A stretch of 64,000 nucleotides of DNA, from NCBI GenBank assembly GCA_021229015.1, contig CM037781.1:71688903-71752902 (forward strand), read 5' to 3'. Below the pieces are notes generated by a model. The model did not search any database. It worked only from the letters and a program-made list of their open reading frames with translations, and had not been told where the DNA came from. The position numbers and the translations under genes were made by a program. Source of the stretch: Solen grandis. Taxonomy: Eukaryota > Mollusca > Bivalvia > Adapedonta > Solenidae. Position 1 is the first letter of the stretch, and each line of letters begins with the position of its first letter. Shown here in pieces: positions 34,678 to 43,765 of the stretch.

Positions 34678-34758
34678 ATGCCTAAACGTGGATGGGTGGG
34701 TAAAGTAAGAAAGCTTTCGGAACTGCAGGATCCTCCAAACAGATCCACAACTTCAAGG
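34678..34758 (+). CDS. Candidate first coding exon of an unrecognised gene
   Basis: 27 codons from ATG at 34678 to a good splice donor (CAAGG then GTAAGC at 34759). The peptide begins MPKRGWVGKVRKLSELQDPP and is basic, with no signal peptide and no recognised domain. It lies 75-85 bp downstream of a TATA box. The reading frame continues past the donor to 34956, but that part is AT-rich and looks intronic. I found no downstream exon in the window that joins it convincingly, so this may be a solitary gene start, a mobile-element promoter or chance. Confidence 0.25.
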
Positions 34759-35338
34759 GTAAGCCCAATCCGAATTATGAGTCTTCTGATAATGCGGAAA
34801 AGTTTCAGTATATTAATGTCTGTATGTTATTGTTGGCTGTATGTTGTTTTTGTTTGCAAGAGATTATTTTTAAATTTCGTATTTCAAATATATCGTTTTT
34901 ATACAGTAACTATGGAGTCACGGTGTCTTGCACATTTTTCAAAACGGGCGAAATGAAAACACACGGCCGGTATGGTGACGTTTCGAAGATTGTGGAACGG
35001 TAACAGGACGTTAAGAGACGTTAAAGGTGAGTCAACGTTGAGAAAACGGTGACTACCCGGTATGAGGCCAGTATGAACACGGTTAACACATTGTCACTGT
35101 CCCATGATCGGTTCCATAACGGCCCATCGACCCTATTCCGTCCTCATGCCATCGCTTGTACCCACATGGCGAAAGTTTTGAAGATAACCGGCCAACCATT
35201 TTCACCGATCGCTCAACGATCCGCCGTGTGCCCTCACCGTGTTCGACCGTCTGCAGGAAAACCACATGGTGGCACACTGTAGGCTTACCCGGCACTATGT
35301 GTCAGCTACATTAGACACTAAGAAGTGGAATATGAAAC

Positions 35339-35626
35339 CGACCCCGGTGGCCGAATGGTTAGATCATCCGCGTCGGGAGTGGGAGGTCGTGGGTTCGATC
35401 TCCGGCCGCGAAATACCAAAGTCGTAAAAATTGGTACGTTCCCTTGCTTGGCGCTCAGCATATAAGGGCAGTTCCAGAATTGGTTGGCCATGTTTCAGGA
35501 TAATTTGATTGGGTGTGGTATCATGCCACATGTCTACGGCGTGATTCTGCAGTGTAGCAGCAAGTATATATCGTCTCCATATGACTGAAATACTGTCGGT
35601 GGGACGTTAAAACCAACAAACAAACA
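35339..35626 (+). mobile_element. tRNA-derived SINE
   Basis: The head is tRNA-like: TGGCCGAATGG (35348-35358) is a perfect Pol III A box (TRGCNNARYGG), and GGTTCGATCTC at about 35392 is a near B box, at the spacing usual for tRNA. A body of about 200 bp follows and the tail is AACCAACAAACAAACA at 35611-35626. This is the classic SINE layout. Internal Pol III promoters would drive its transcription, and a LINE would supply the machinery. Confidence 0.75.
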
Positions 35627-35683
35627 GTGGAAGATGAATGACCATCACAAAGAAATTTTAGGACGTTCATTGCGGAGACTGTT

Positions 35684-35745
35684 GCCGCCCCCAGTGGGAA
35701 TCGATCCCACAACCATCAGCTTCACAGCCAAGTGCCAGTATGTCT
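35684..35745 (-). mobile_element. tRNA-like SINE head, opposite orientation
   Basis: On the minus strand TTGGCTGTGAAGCTGATGG is followed by GGGATCGATTCCCACTGG, a B-box-like sequence in a short hairpin, resembling a tRNA T-arm. It points toward the plus-strand SINE that ends at 35626. The body, if any, is not recognisable. It may be an older SINE head or a degraded tRNA gene copy. Confidence 0.45.
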
Positions 35746-36297
35746 GGTTTATTTATGTGTAACCCATGGTCACTATCCTGTGGTTGGGCACTTGGACATG
35801 ATGTAACTCATTTCTGTTCAGACGAACCCTTACAGTAAATAACATCACTGGGATTTTGTGGGACTTTCTCTAATTTGTACCAAATGAAATGGGAATTCTG
35901 ACTATTGGTTTCATTAACATCATTTCATGATTTACTTTCAGATATAGCGGATATGCATAAGTTGTACAATTAGTCCCAAAACGCCACCTTAATGAACACA
36001 TATCAATAATATGTTTTGAATTTTGTTTGGGAAATACTAAAGTGCCAGACTAATTCAAGTTCCTCATTTTCTTTATCATCCTGCAAAAACAATGCAACTC
36101 AACGTGATTTATGATCAATTTAGAGGATATAAGCTTGTATCAAAAGGTGAAATATATGAGATACTATCGGAAAATAATGCATGAAAATAGGAAAGTATAA
36201 TAAAATGCAGTAATCCTCATGAACTTCCCAAAGTGAAAAAAAAAAAAAAAAAAAAGTTACAACAACTATACTTCCCCATCCACCCATAGAACAGGCA

Positions 36298-36397
36298 NNN
36301 NNNNNNNNNNNNNNNNNNNNNNNNNNNNNNNNNNNNNNNNNNNNNNNNNNNNNNNNNNNNNNNNNNNNNNNNNNNNNNNNNNNNNNNNNNNNNNNNN
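36298..36397. other. Assembly gap (100 N)
   Basis: Exactly 100 N, the usual placeholder for a gap of unknown size. It removes the 5' end of the HINE-like element that follows, so frames drawn across it are meaningless. Confidence 0.98.
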
Positions 36398-37547
36398 ACA
36401 AAAGTTGCTAAAATAAAGTTGATCCATGAAGAACTCTGGTTGCCATGGCAACAAAAAGAAAAATAATTTGAAAACTTTAAAAACCATCTCCTTCAAAACC
36501 ACTGGCCAGATTTCAAAATAATTTGGTACAGATGTTCCTTGGGTCAACCTCTACCAAAGTTGCTAAAATTATTCCGATCCGTGAAAAAACATGGCCGCCG
36601 GGGGCGGGGCTTATTTGCCTTATATGTATATAGAGAAAACTTTAAACAACATCTCCTCTGAAACCACTTGACAGAATTTGATTAAACTTGGCAGGGATGA
36701 TCCTTGGGTCAACCTTCACAAAAGTTGCTAAAATAAACTTGATCCATGAAGAACTCTGGTTGCCGTGGCAACAAAAAGAAAAATAGTTTTTAAAAATCAT
36801 CTCCTTCAAAACTACTGGCCAGATTTCAAAATAATTTGGTACAGATGTTCCTTGGGTCAACCTCTACCAAAGTTGCTAAAATTATTCCGATCCGTAAAAA
36901 AACATGGCCGCCAGGGGCGGGGCTTATTTGCCTTATATGTATATAGAGAAACCTTTAAACAACATCTCCTCTGAAACCACTGGACAGAATTTGATTAAAC
37001 TTGGCAGGGATGATCCTTTGGTCAACCTTCACAAAAGTTGCTAAAATAAACTTGATCCATGTAGAACTCTGGTTGCCATGGCAACAAAAAAGAAAAAGAA
37101 AGAAAACTTTAAAAATCATCTTCTTCAAAATTTTTGGCCAGATTCTAAAATAAATTGGTACAGATGTTCCTTGGGCCAACCTCTACCAAAGTTGCTAAAA
37201 TTATTCCGATCCGTAAAAAAACATGGCCGCCAGGGGCGGGGCTTATTTGCCTTATATGTATATAGAGAAACCTTTAAACAACATCTCCTCTGAAACCACT
37301 GGACAGATTTAGATTAAACTTGGCAGGGGTGATCCTTGGGTCAACCTTCACAAAAGTTGCTAAAATAAACTTGATCCATGTAGAACTCTGGTTGCCGTGG
37401 CAACAAATAAAAAAAAATATGAAAACTTTAAAAATCATCTTCTTCAAAACTACTGGCCAGATTTTAAAATAAATTGGTACAGATGTTCCTTGGGTCAACC
37501 TATTTATCTCAGGTGAGCGATTTAGGGCCATCATGGGCCTCTTGTTT
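36398..37547 (+). mobile_element. HINE-like element, 5' end lost in gap, dimeric core units
   Basis: The core is a higher-order tandem repeat: landmark ATCTCCTCTG at 36651, 36963 and 37283 (spacing 312 and 320 bp). Each period holds two related halves, one with the X-box palindrome (CTCTGGTTGCCATGGCAAC) and one with ATTCCGATCC and CATGGCCGCCAGGGGCGG. The 3' end is CTCAGGTGAGCG (37508-37519), a GGGCCATCATGGGCC hairpin and CTTGTTT to 37547. The units are very similar to each other, suggesting recent expansion or homogenisation. No coding capacity. Confidence 0.8.
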
Positions 37548-37682
37548 AGAAAAAGTGTGAATTTGTGCAAAGGAATTAAACTATGTTGCACTATGTGTTA
37601 TTCCACCAGGGTACAGTTGGTAAGGGGGAGGCCTTAAAGTCCAAGGTCATGAGTTTGATTACCACGCAATTCTTTTCTTTTT

Positions 37683-38721
37683 AGCTCACCTGAGCACTTG
37701 TGCTCGGGTGAGCTTTTGTGATCACCTTTTGTCCGTCGTGCATCATCCGTCGTCCGTCGTAAACAATTGCTTGTGAACACTTAGAGGCCACACTTTTGGC
37801 CCAATATTCATGAAACTTGGTCAGGATGTTTGTCTACATGATATCTCGGATAAGTTCGAAATTGGGTCATGTGGGTCAAAAACTAGGTCACCAGGCCAAA
37901 TCTTAGAAAAACCTTGTGAACACTCTAGAGGCCAAAGTTTCGGCCCAATCTTCAATAGATTTGGTAAGGATGTTTGTCTACATGATATCTCAAATGAGTT
38001 CGAAATTGGGTCATATGCGGTCAAAAACTAGGTCACCAGGTCAAATCCTAAAAAAAACTTTGTGAACACTCTACAGGCCACAGTTTTAGCCCAATCTTCA
38101 TGAAACTTGGTCAGGATGTTTGTCTACATAAGATCTCGGATAAGTTCGAAATTGGGTCATGTGGGGTTAAAAACTAGGTCACCAGGTCAAATCTTAGAAA
38201 AACCTTGTGAACACTTTACAGGCCACAGTTTTGGCTCAATCTTCAATAGATTTGGTCAGGATGTTTGTCTACATGATATCTCGGATGAGTTTGAAATTGG
38301 GTCATATGGGGTCAAAAACTAGGTCACCAGGTTAAATCATATAAAAACTTTGTGAACACTCTAGAGGCCACAGTTTTGATCCAATCTTCATGACACTTGG
38401 TCAGGATGTTTGTCTACATGATATCTTAGATGAGTTCGAAATTGGGTCATATGGGGTCAAAAACTAGGTCACCAGGTCAAAATTTAGAAAAACCTTGTGA
38501 ACAATGTACAGGCCTACATTTTTGTCCCAGTCTTCATTAAACTTGATATGAATGCTGACTGCATGAATTCCCAGTTGTGTGCAAATTCAGGTAGGATAAA
38601 TATGTAGGTCACTTAGTCAAATGTTAGAAAAACACTTTAGATGCCACATTTTTTGTCATTATGCCTAACACAGCCATCTTACTCAGGTGAGCGACACAGG
38701 GCCATCTTGGCCCTCTTGTTT
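37683..38721 (+). mobile_element. HINE-like element with a 145-bp tandem core
   Basis: Both ends are intact: AGCTCACCTGAGCAC, loop, GTGCTCGGGTGAGCT at 37683-37714, then GATCACC and a GTCCGTCGT tract; 3' CTCAGGTGAGCG (38682-38693), hairpin GGGCCATCTTGGCCC, CTCTTGTTT ending at 38721. The core is unrelated to the neighbouring copy: six units begin (TTGTGAACAC) at 37771, 37914, 38060, 38205, 38350 and 38495, a spacing of 143-146 bp, each with AATTGGGTCATGTGGG and AACTAGGTCACCAGG. It is the cleanest example of the family's end architecture in this window. Confidence 0.85.
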
Positions 38722-39146
38722 CTTTTTTGCTTTCCTCTCTTTTTTTTCCAATAACTAGCATTTTGTAGTTCCTAAATTTATAATTTATCAAAAAATACAT
38801 TTTTTATTTTTAGTACAGAGGGGCTTGAATTATCCTACATTTAACAGCCATATCACTCATCTGCCCAATTAACCTATCTTTTTATCTTAATGAAATTGTC
38901 CTTTAAGGTTCACTTCCAGTAAAGTTGATAAACACCATTATGTCTAGGACCACTTAATCTCTACCAAGATAACCACGGTACACTAATGAAACATTAGAAA
39001 CCTTGGTTATCTCCGTAAAAGGCCATGAGGTCTGAAATGAATCAGATCCATTACAGGGACTTTAGCTTGAACAGTGTTGTACTGTATTTTATAAATAGTA
39101 GTTGCTGATCTATTGCTTTACAATTTGACATCTTGTTTATTGTCTT

Positions 39147-39210
<64 letters not shown>
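39147..39210. repeat. Microsatellite (TG)n(TA)n
   Basis: A TG-dinucleotide run passes directly into a TA-dinucleotide run of about 40 bp. The 80-codon frame across it is an artefact of the repeat. Confidence 0.9.
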
Positions 39211-39214
<4 letters not shown>

Positions 39215-39285
39215 TTACTTATTGCATATCTTAAATCTAACGTTTTAATAAATAAAATATTAAGTAACATTAGCAGTAAGTTTTT

Positions 39286-40453
39286 AGCTCCCCTGAGCTA
39301 TTGTGATCCCCTTTTGTCCTGCGTCCGTGCGTCCGGCATCAACAACTTTCTTTAAACATCTCCTCCAAAACCACTGGACCAAATTGGATGAAAATTGCCT
39401 GTGATGTTCCTTGCAAGAAGCGCTACCTAAGTTGTTCAAATGGTTCCAACCCGTTTCATATCTGGGTCACAGCTAAATATAAATCTTAAAAGTGAAATCT
39501 TAAAAAATCTTCTTCTCCAAAACCGCAGGGCCTAGAGCTTAGATATTTGGTGTGTGGCATTGTCTCATTGACCTCTACCAAGGTTGTTCAAATCATGAAC
39601 CTGGGGTCAAAATTAGCCCCGCCCCAGGGCTCACTTGATTTCACATAGACTTTAATAGGAAAAACTAGAAAATCTTATTGTTAAAAACCACAAGGCCTGG
39701 ATAATAGATATTTGGTGTGTAACATGGTGTAGTAGACCTCAACCAAGTTTGTTCAAGTCATGGCCCTTTGGTCAAAATTGGCCCTGCCCCAGGGGTCATT
39801 TGATCTTATATAGATTTATATTGGAAAAAACTAGAAAAATCTTCTAGTCAGAAACCACAAGGCCTAGAGTTTAGATATTTGGTGTGTAACATGGTTTAGT
39901 GGACCTCTACCAAGTTTGTTCAAGTCATGGCCCTTTGGTCAAAATTGGCCCTGCCCCAGGGGTCATTTGATCTTATATAGATTTATATTGGAAAAAAAAT
40001 CTTCTAGTCAGAAACCACAAGGCCTAGAGTTTAGATATTTGGTGTGTAACATGGTTTAGTGGACCTCTACCAAGTTTGTTCAAGTCATGGCCCTTGGGTC
40101 AAAATTGGCCATTAATTTCACTTGTACAGGAAAAACCTAAAAAATCTTCTTGTCAGAAACCACAAAGCCTGGAGTTAATATGTTTACTAGTGGACCTCAA
40201 CCAAATCTGTTTAAATCATGGCCCTGAGGTTCAAAATTGACCCCACCTCAGGGGTCACTTATTTTTTTAGGGATTTATTAGAGCTATGATCTTCAAAATT
40301 TGGATGGGTCGTACAGTTTTTGTGTGGAATTTAGATCATCATGCTGTACTTCTGCATGGATTATGTATTCAGTTTAACTCATAATACAATAATTGGCAAT
40401 GAAGGCAATGTTTCTCAGATGAGCAAATCAGGGCCATCTTGGCCCTCTTGTTT
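39286..40453 (+). mobile_element. HINE-like element with a third core type, abutting gypsy 2
   Basis: 5' end AGCTCCCCTGAGC (short, loop arm lost), then a GTCCTGCGTCCGTGCGTCC tract. The core has units at about 39520, 39686, 39852, 40012 and 40157 (145-166 bp) marked by AAACCACAAGGCCTAGAG and TCAAAATTGGCCCTGCCCC. 3' end CTCAGATGAGC (40414-40424), hairpin GGGCCATCTTGGCCC, CTCTTGTTT to 40453. The integrase frame of the minus-strand gypsy element starts immediately to the right; its last codons run into this element's 3' hairpin. The left flank shows no gypsy sequence that I can recognise. Confidence 0.75.
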
Positions 40454-41287
40454 AATATACAAGACTGGCGACAAATGATCTTCTCTAGGTATACATTCAC
40501 CAAACAAAAGGTCAGGGGGTAGAATTGGTTCATGGCTTAACATCATTCGGCTGGGTGTAAACCCAGTGGATTCTTGTACTGAAGACCTATAGGCTAATAA
40601 CAAAAACGGTAAATGTGAATCCCAATCGCGTTGATTTGTGTCAATTACTTTAGATAACATGTCTGCTAATGTCTTGAAAACTCTTTCACAAAGGCCATTA
40701 GTCTGGGGATGAAATGGCGAACACCTAGTTTTATCAATTTCTAGTTTTGTACATAATTCCTGTAACAGATTGGACTCGAATTGTCTCCCTTGATCTGTAA
40801 TAATTTGTCTTGGTACTCCAAAACGACTTACAAACTTGGACACTAATGCATTTGCGCATGTAATTGCTTCTTGGTTTGGCAAAGGATATAATTCAACCTA
40901 TTTTGTAAAATAATCAATCACTCCCAGAATATATCTGTAACAAGAGTTTGATACAGGTAGTGGTCCAAATATATCAAGTCCTACTCTCTCCATTGGACAA
41001 CCTACTCGGTATTGTTTCATTAGGGCTTTTGCTCGGGTTTGTGGAATCTTTCTTGCTTGGCATATTTCGCATGTACTACACCAAATTTCAACATCATTTT
41101 GGCTATTTACCCAGTAAAACAATTTCTTTAATCTGAGTTTTGTTCTTGTGATACCTAAATGCGCAGCTGTTTTGTCATTATCAACTAGTCTTAGTACACT
41201 GTCTCTCAGACTTGAGGGTACGATAAACTGCAAATAGTGCGTGCCATCAGCATTATCCCATCTTCTGTAAAGTAACTGGTTATTCAA
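40454..41287 (-). pseudogene. Ty3/gypsy element 2: integrase, one stop and truncated end
   Basis: Zinc-binding region near residues 35-75: AAHLGITRT, then WCSTCEIC. The position usually holding the first His reads Asp (LVDNDKTAAH). The catalytic core is visible: GLDIFGPLP (Asp), IITDQGRQFE (Asp), and HPQTNGLCERVF (Glu). A single in-frame TAG at 40898-40900, where relatives have Trp, splits the frame; 40415-40882 and 40898-41287 are otherwise in register. The C-terminus runs into the 3' end of a HINE-like element at 40453. No chromodomain or 3' LTR is found. Confidence 0.8.
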
Positions 41288-41497
41288 GAATATACGGTTC
41301 CACTGTGCCTAGTATCTTTTTATTACTGGGCCCATGTGAGAGATTTCGCTCCAAGTGGGCCGTCTTTTCTGATTTTTCCCATAGGAGTACTAGTTTCAAA
41401 TCTGGGTCATTTGTCACTTCTGTCTGTAATCGCTTAATATCTATTGGTTTATCTAGCATTCTCTACTTTCTGCAGATGACCTAGCCATTGGGGCTGA

Positions 41498-42472
41498 CTA
41501 TACTGTGTTCTCCTGGGCCCTAGGATCACACCTTTCTCTGGTTGTTGAAATCATCAAATCTAAGGCTTCCCCATTTTCTGGATCTTCTTGTGTCACACTT
41601 CTACAGACTTCCTCATCAGCTTCTTCTTCTGATGCCTTTTCTCGCCTTTCACAATAGCTACATGGATCACATGGCCTTCTGGACAGACCATCACAATTTC
41701 CATGTTTTCTCCCTCTACGATGACAAATTTCAAAGTCATAAGAACCTAGAGTGTCTAACCATCTTGCTAGTTGGCCGCATGACAGTTTCATATTCATTAA
41801 CCATGAAACTGCTGCATGATCAGTTCGTATTTTAAAATGCACACCATATATATAATGGTGAAAATGCTTTACTGATTCGACCACAGCTAATAGTTCTCTA
41901 CGGGTTGTACAGTAATTTCTTTCCGTTTTGTTAAGTGTCCTACTGTAATAACCTATTACTCTCTCTACATTATCTTGAACCTGGGAACAAACTGCTCCTA
42001 TTGCAAATGAATTTGCATCACAGTCAATGATATAGAGGTCTGTTGCATTTGGGTAACCTAATACTGGGGCTGAGGTTAATGCTTCTTTTAATCTAAAAAA
42101 TGATCTCATGCATTCATCAGTCCAAAGGAATACTGCATCCTTTTCTGTCAATTTATGCAATGGTTTTGCTATATTAGCAAAGGACTGTATAAAGGAACGA
42201 TAATAACTGGCTGTTCCTAAGAAACTACGGACTTCCTTTACGGATTTTGGTACTGGCCACTTGGTTATGGCTTCAGTCTTGCTTTTTTCCGTCTGGATTC
42301 CCTTTTCAGACACAGTATGACCTAAAAAATGGACTCTTTTTCTGAATAGAAAACATTTTTGGGGAGAAACTTTCAATTTGGCATCATTTAATTTTTGTAA
42401 TACCTGTCCTAATCTATCTAAGTGGTCATGGAAATTTTGAGCATACACAAGTCCTCCAAGTATATCAGGCAT
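41498..42472 (-). pseudogene. Ty3/gypsy element 2: RT C-terminal part and RNase H
   Basis: A 324-codon frame starting just after the damaged RT active site. It reads RT thumb/connection (KCFLFRKRVHFLGHTVSEKG, then EVRSFLGTASYYRSF), then RNase H with IIDCDANSFAIGAV, RRELLAVVESVKHFHHYIYG, and RTDHAAVSWL (third carboxylate). It ends with a Cys/Glu-rich spacer (CDPCSYCERREKASEEEADE) of unknown role. The active-site region at 42440-42475 reads YLED in one frame and ILGGLVYA in the next, where YLDD(I)LVYA is expected, so a short deletion and a substitution disrupted it. Confidence 0.8.
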
Positions 42473-42532
42473 ATTTCATACTGCGAACCAGCCATAACTA
42501 ATTCCATTAAGCGCTGATAGGTGCTGGCACTA

Positions 42533-42757
42533 TTACACATACCCATAGGTGCAATCTAATGTTGAAAACCATTTGGCTCCTTGTAGTGCATCTAAACAAT
42601 CTCTTGTTCGGGGTAAGGGATAACTATCCTTCAAGGTTAGTGCATTTACTTTCCGGTAGTCAATGCAAAGTCTAATTTGGCCTGATCTTTTCCTAACTGG
42701 AACAATGGGGCTGCTCCATGGGCCTGAACTTGGTTCGATCAAATCTGCATCTATCAT
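42533..42757 (-). pseudogene. Ty3/gypsy element 2: RT N-terminal part
   Basis: Motifs DADLIEPSSGPWSSPIVPV, IRLCIDYRKVNALTLKDSYP and WFSTLDCTYGY are the RT fingers and first palm segment. The sequence then jumps, in another frame, to MGMCNSASTYQRLMEL (about 42493-42540), skipping about 30 residues that normally lie between the first palm Asp region and the FGLCNAP motif. An internal deletion is the simplest reading. Confidence 0.8.
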
Positions 42758-42760
42758 ACG

Positions 42761-43348
42761 CTAGATTTCTTTCTCTACTCCGTCACGCATACTTAATAGC
42801 AAACGTCTTGGTTGTTGCTTTAGGGATGGTGCTAAACCAGTTTTTACTGTATGCTGTATTTGATCATTTTGACCTAAATATATTTTTGACCTTGAAAATA
42901 CATCCTGGTATTTTATAAGCAACTTTTTGACCGTAATTAACTCATCCTCAGACAGATCAGGTTTACAGTTTTCATATATCTCTTTCAGGTGTAGTGGTAT
43001 ATCATCTACAGTGAGTGATTCCTCACAGATTCTATGAATTTTGGGGGATGCTTCTACTGGGGCTGGAACTGGTTCTACTATCTCCACAGATTCAACTTGA
43101 CCTGCATTGGTGTTTCTATATCATTTCACAGGCTTATCAGTCATATTCATCATACGCAAGGGGATGTACTCATTCCAAAGGGTAACTAAAGATTTACCCA
43201 TCAATATTCCTTGTTTTTGCAAAACATCACTGACTGATTCTACTATTCCTGTAGTAAAGCTAACATTTTGACAATCAATTGCACCTTTAACCAATATCTC
43301 ACTGGCAGGAGGCACTGTTGCATCCTGTGCTAATCTTATTTTGTACAC
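42761..43348 (-). pseudogene. Ty3/gypsy element 2: protease-to-RT connector
   Basis: Two frames (43121-43348 and 42761-43087) separated by stops near 43090-43120. The first has the post-protease beta-rich pattern (ATVPPASEILVKGAIDC). The second has the short acidic pre-RT region with KKLLIKYQDVFSR, a common Ty3 segment, and the beginning of the fingers (IQHTVKTGLAPSLKQQPRR). No independent enzymatic motif is present. Confidence 0.65.
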
Positions 43349-43417
43349 AGCTGGTGACTTGTCTTTTAAAGTACAATATATCTGCTCTCCTTGAAGTCTG
43401 CAATATTTATTTGACCT

Positions 43418-43711
43418 TTACTCTGGTATAAAAAAATCAAAACCAATCACCATGGGCACTTCTACATCAGCAATAATAAATTTGTGTATGTATGTGGTTT
43501 GGCCAATTATGAATGTCAGTTCTATAGTACCATCTGTTTGTATAGGTTTCCCATCAGCTCCTTTCAGATTGGAGTGGCCTTGGCATTTCTCTGATAAATC
43601 ATAGGTTTGAGCTAGTTCTTCATAGATTTTGGGATGCAGTATACTACATGTGGCACCAGTGTCAACTAGAGCTTGTAAAGTTGTATCTATTATTTTCACT
43701 GGGATATACAT
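43418..43711 (-). pseudogene. Ty3/gypsy element 2: aspartic protease
   Basis: A 97-codon frame with the DTGA active site (LQALVDTGATCSILHPKIYE, residues about 12-31), a flap-like middle and a typical VIGFDF end. This is a retropepsin fold that would process Gag-Pol. The domain is apparently complete; frame breaks separate it from gag on one side and RT on the other. Confidence 0.8.
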
Positions 43712-43765
43712 TCCATCACAATTTGTGGGTCCTTTGAAATCTGGTGCTGTGACCTTGACCCCCAG

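Noticed and set aside
36120..36547. Two frames of 93 codons crossing the N gap
   Set aside because: Their middle is unknown sequence; they are artefacts of reading through the assembly gap.
36642..37591. Series of similar minus-strand frames of 70-105 codons (ILATFVKVDPRIIPAKFNQ type)
   Set aside because: They are by-products of the HINE-like repeat units: the same frame recurs with the tandem period, starts and stops at unit edges, and has no domain. The same holds for frames at 12104-12373, 12966-13289 and 25359-25562.
37771..38640. Regular repeats reminiscent of a CRISPR array
   Set aside because: Units of 145 bp are contiguous with no unique spacers, in a eukaryotic context, inside a mobile element.
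39113..39355. Frame with a Tyr-Ile repeat
   Set aside because: A direct translation of the TG/TA microsatellite running into a HINE-like 5' end.
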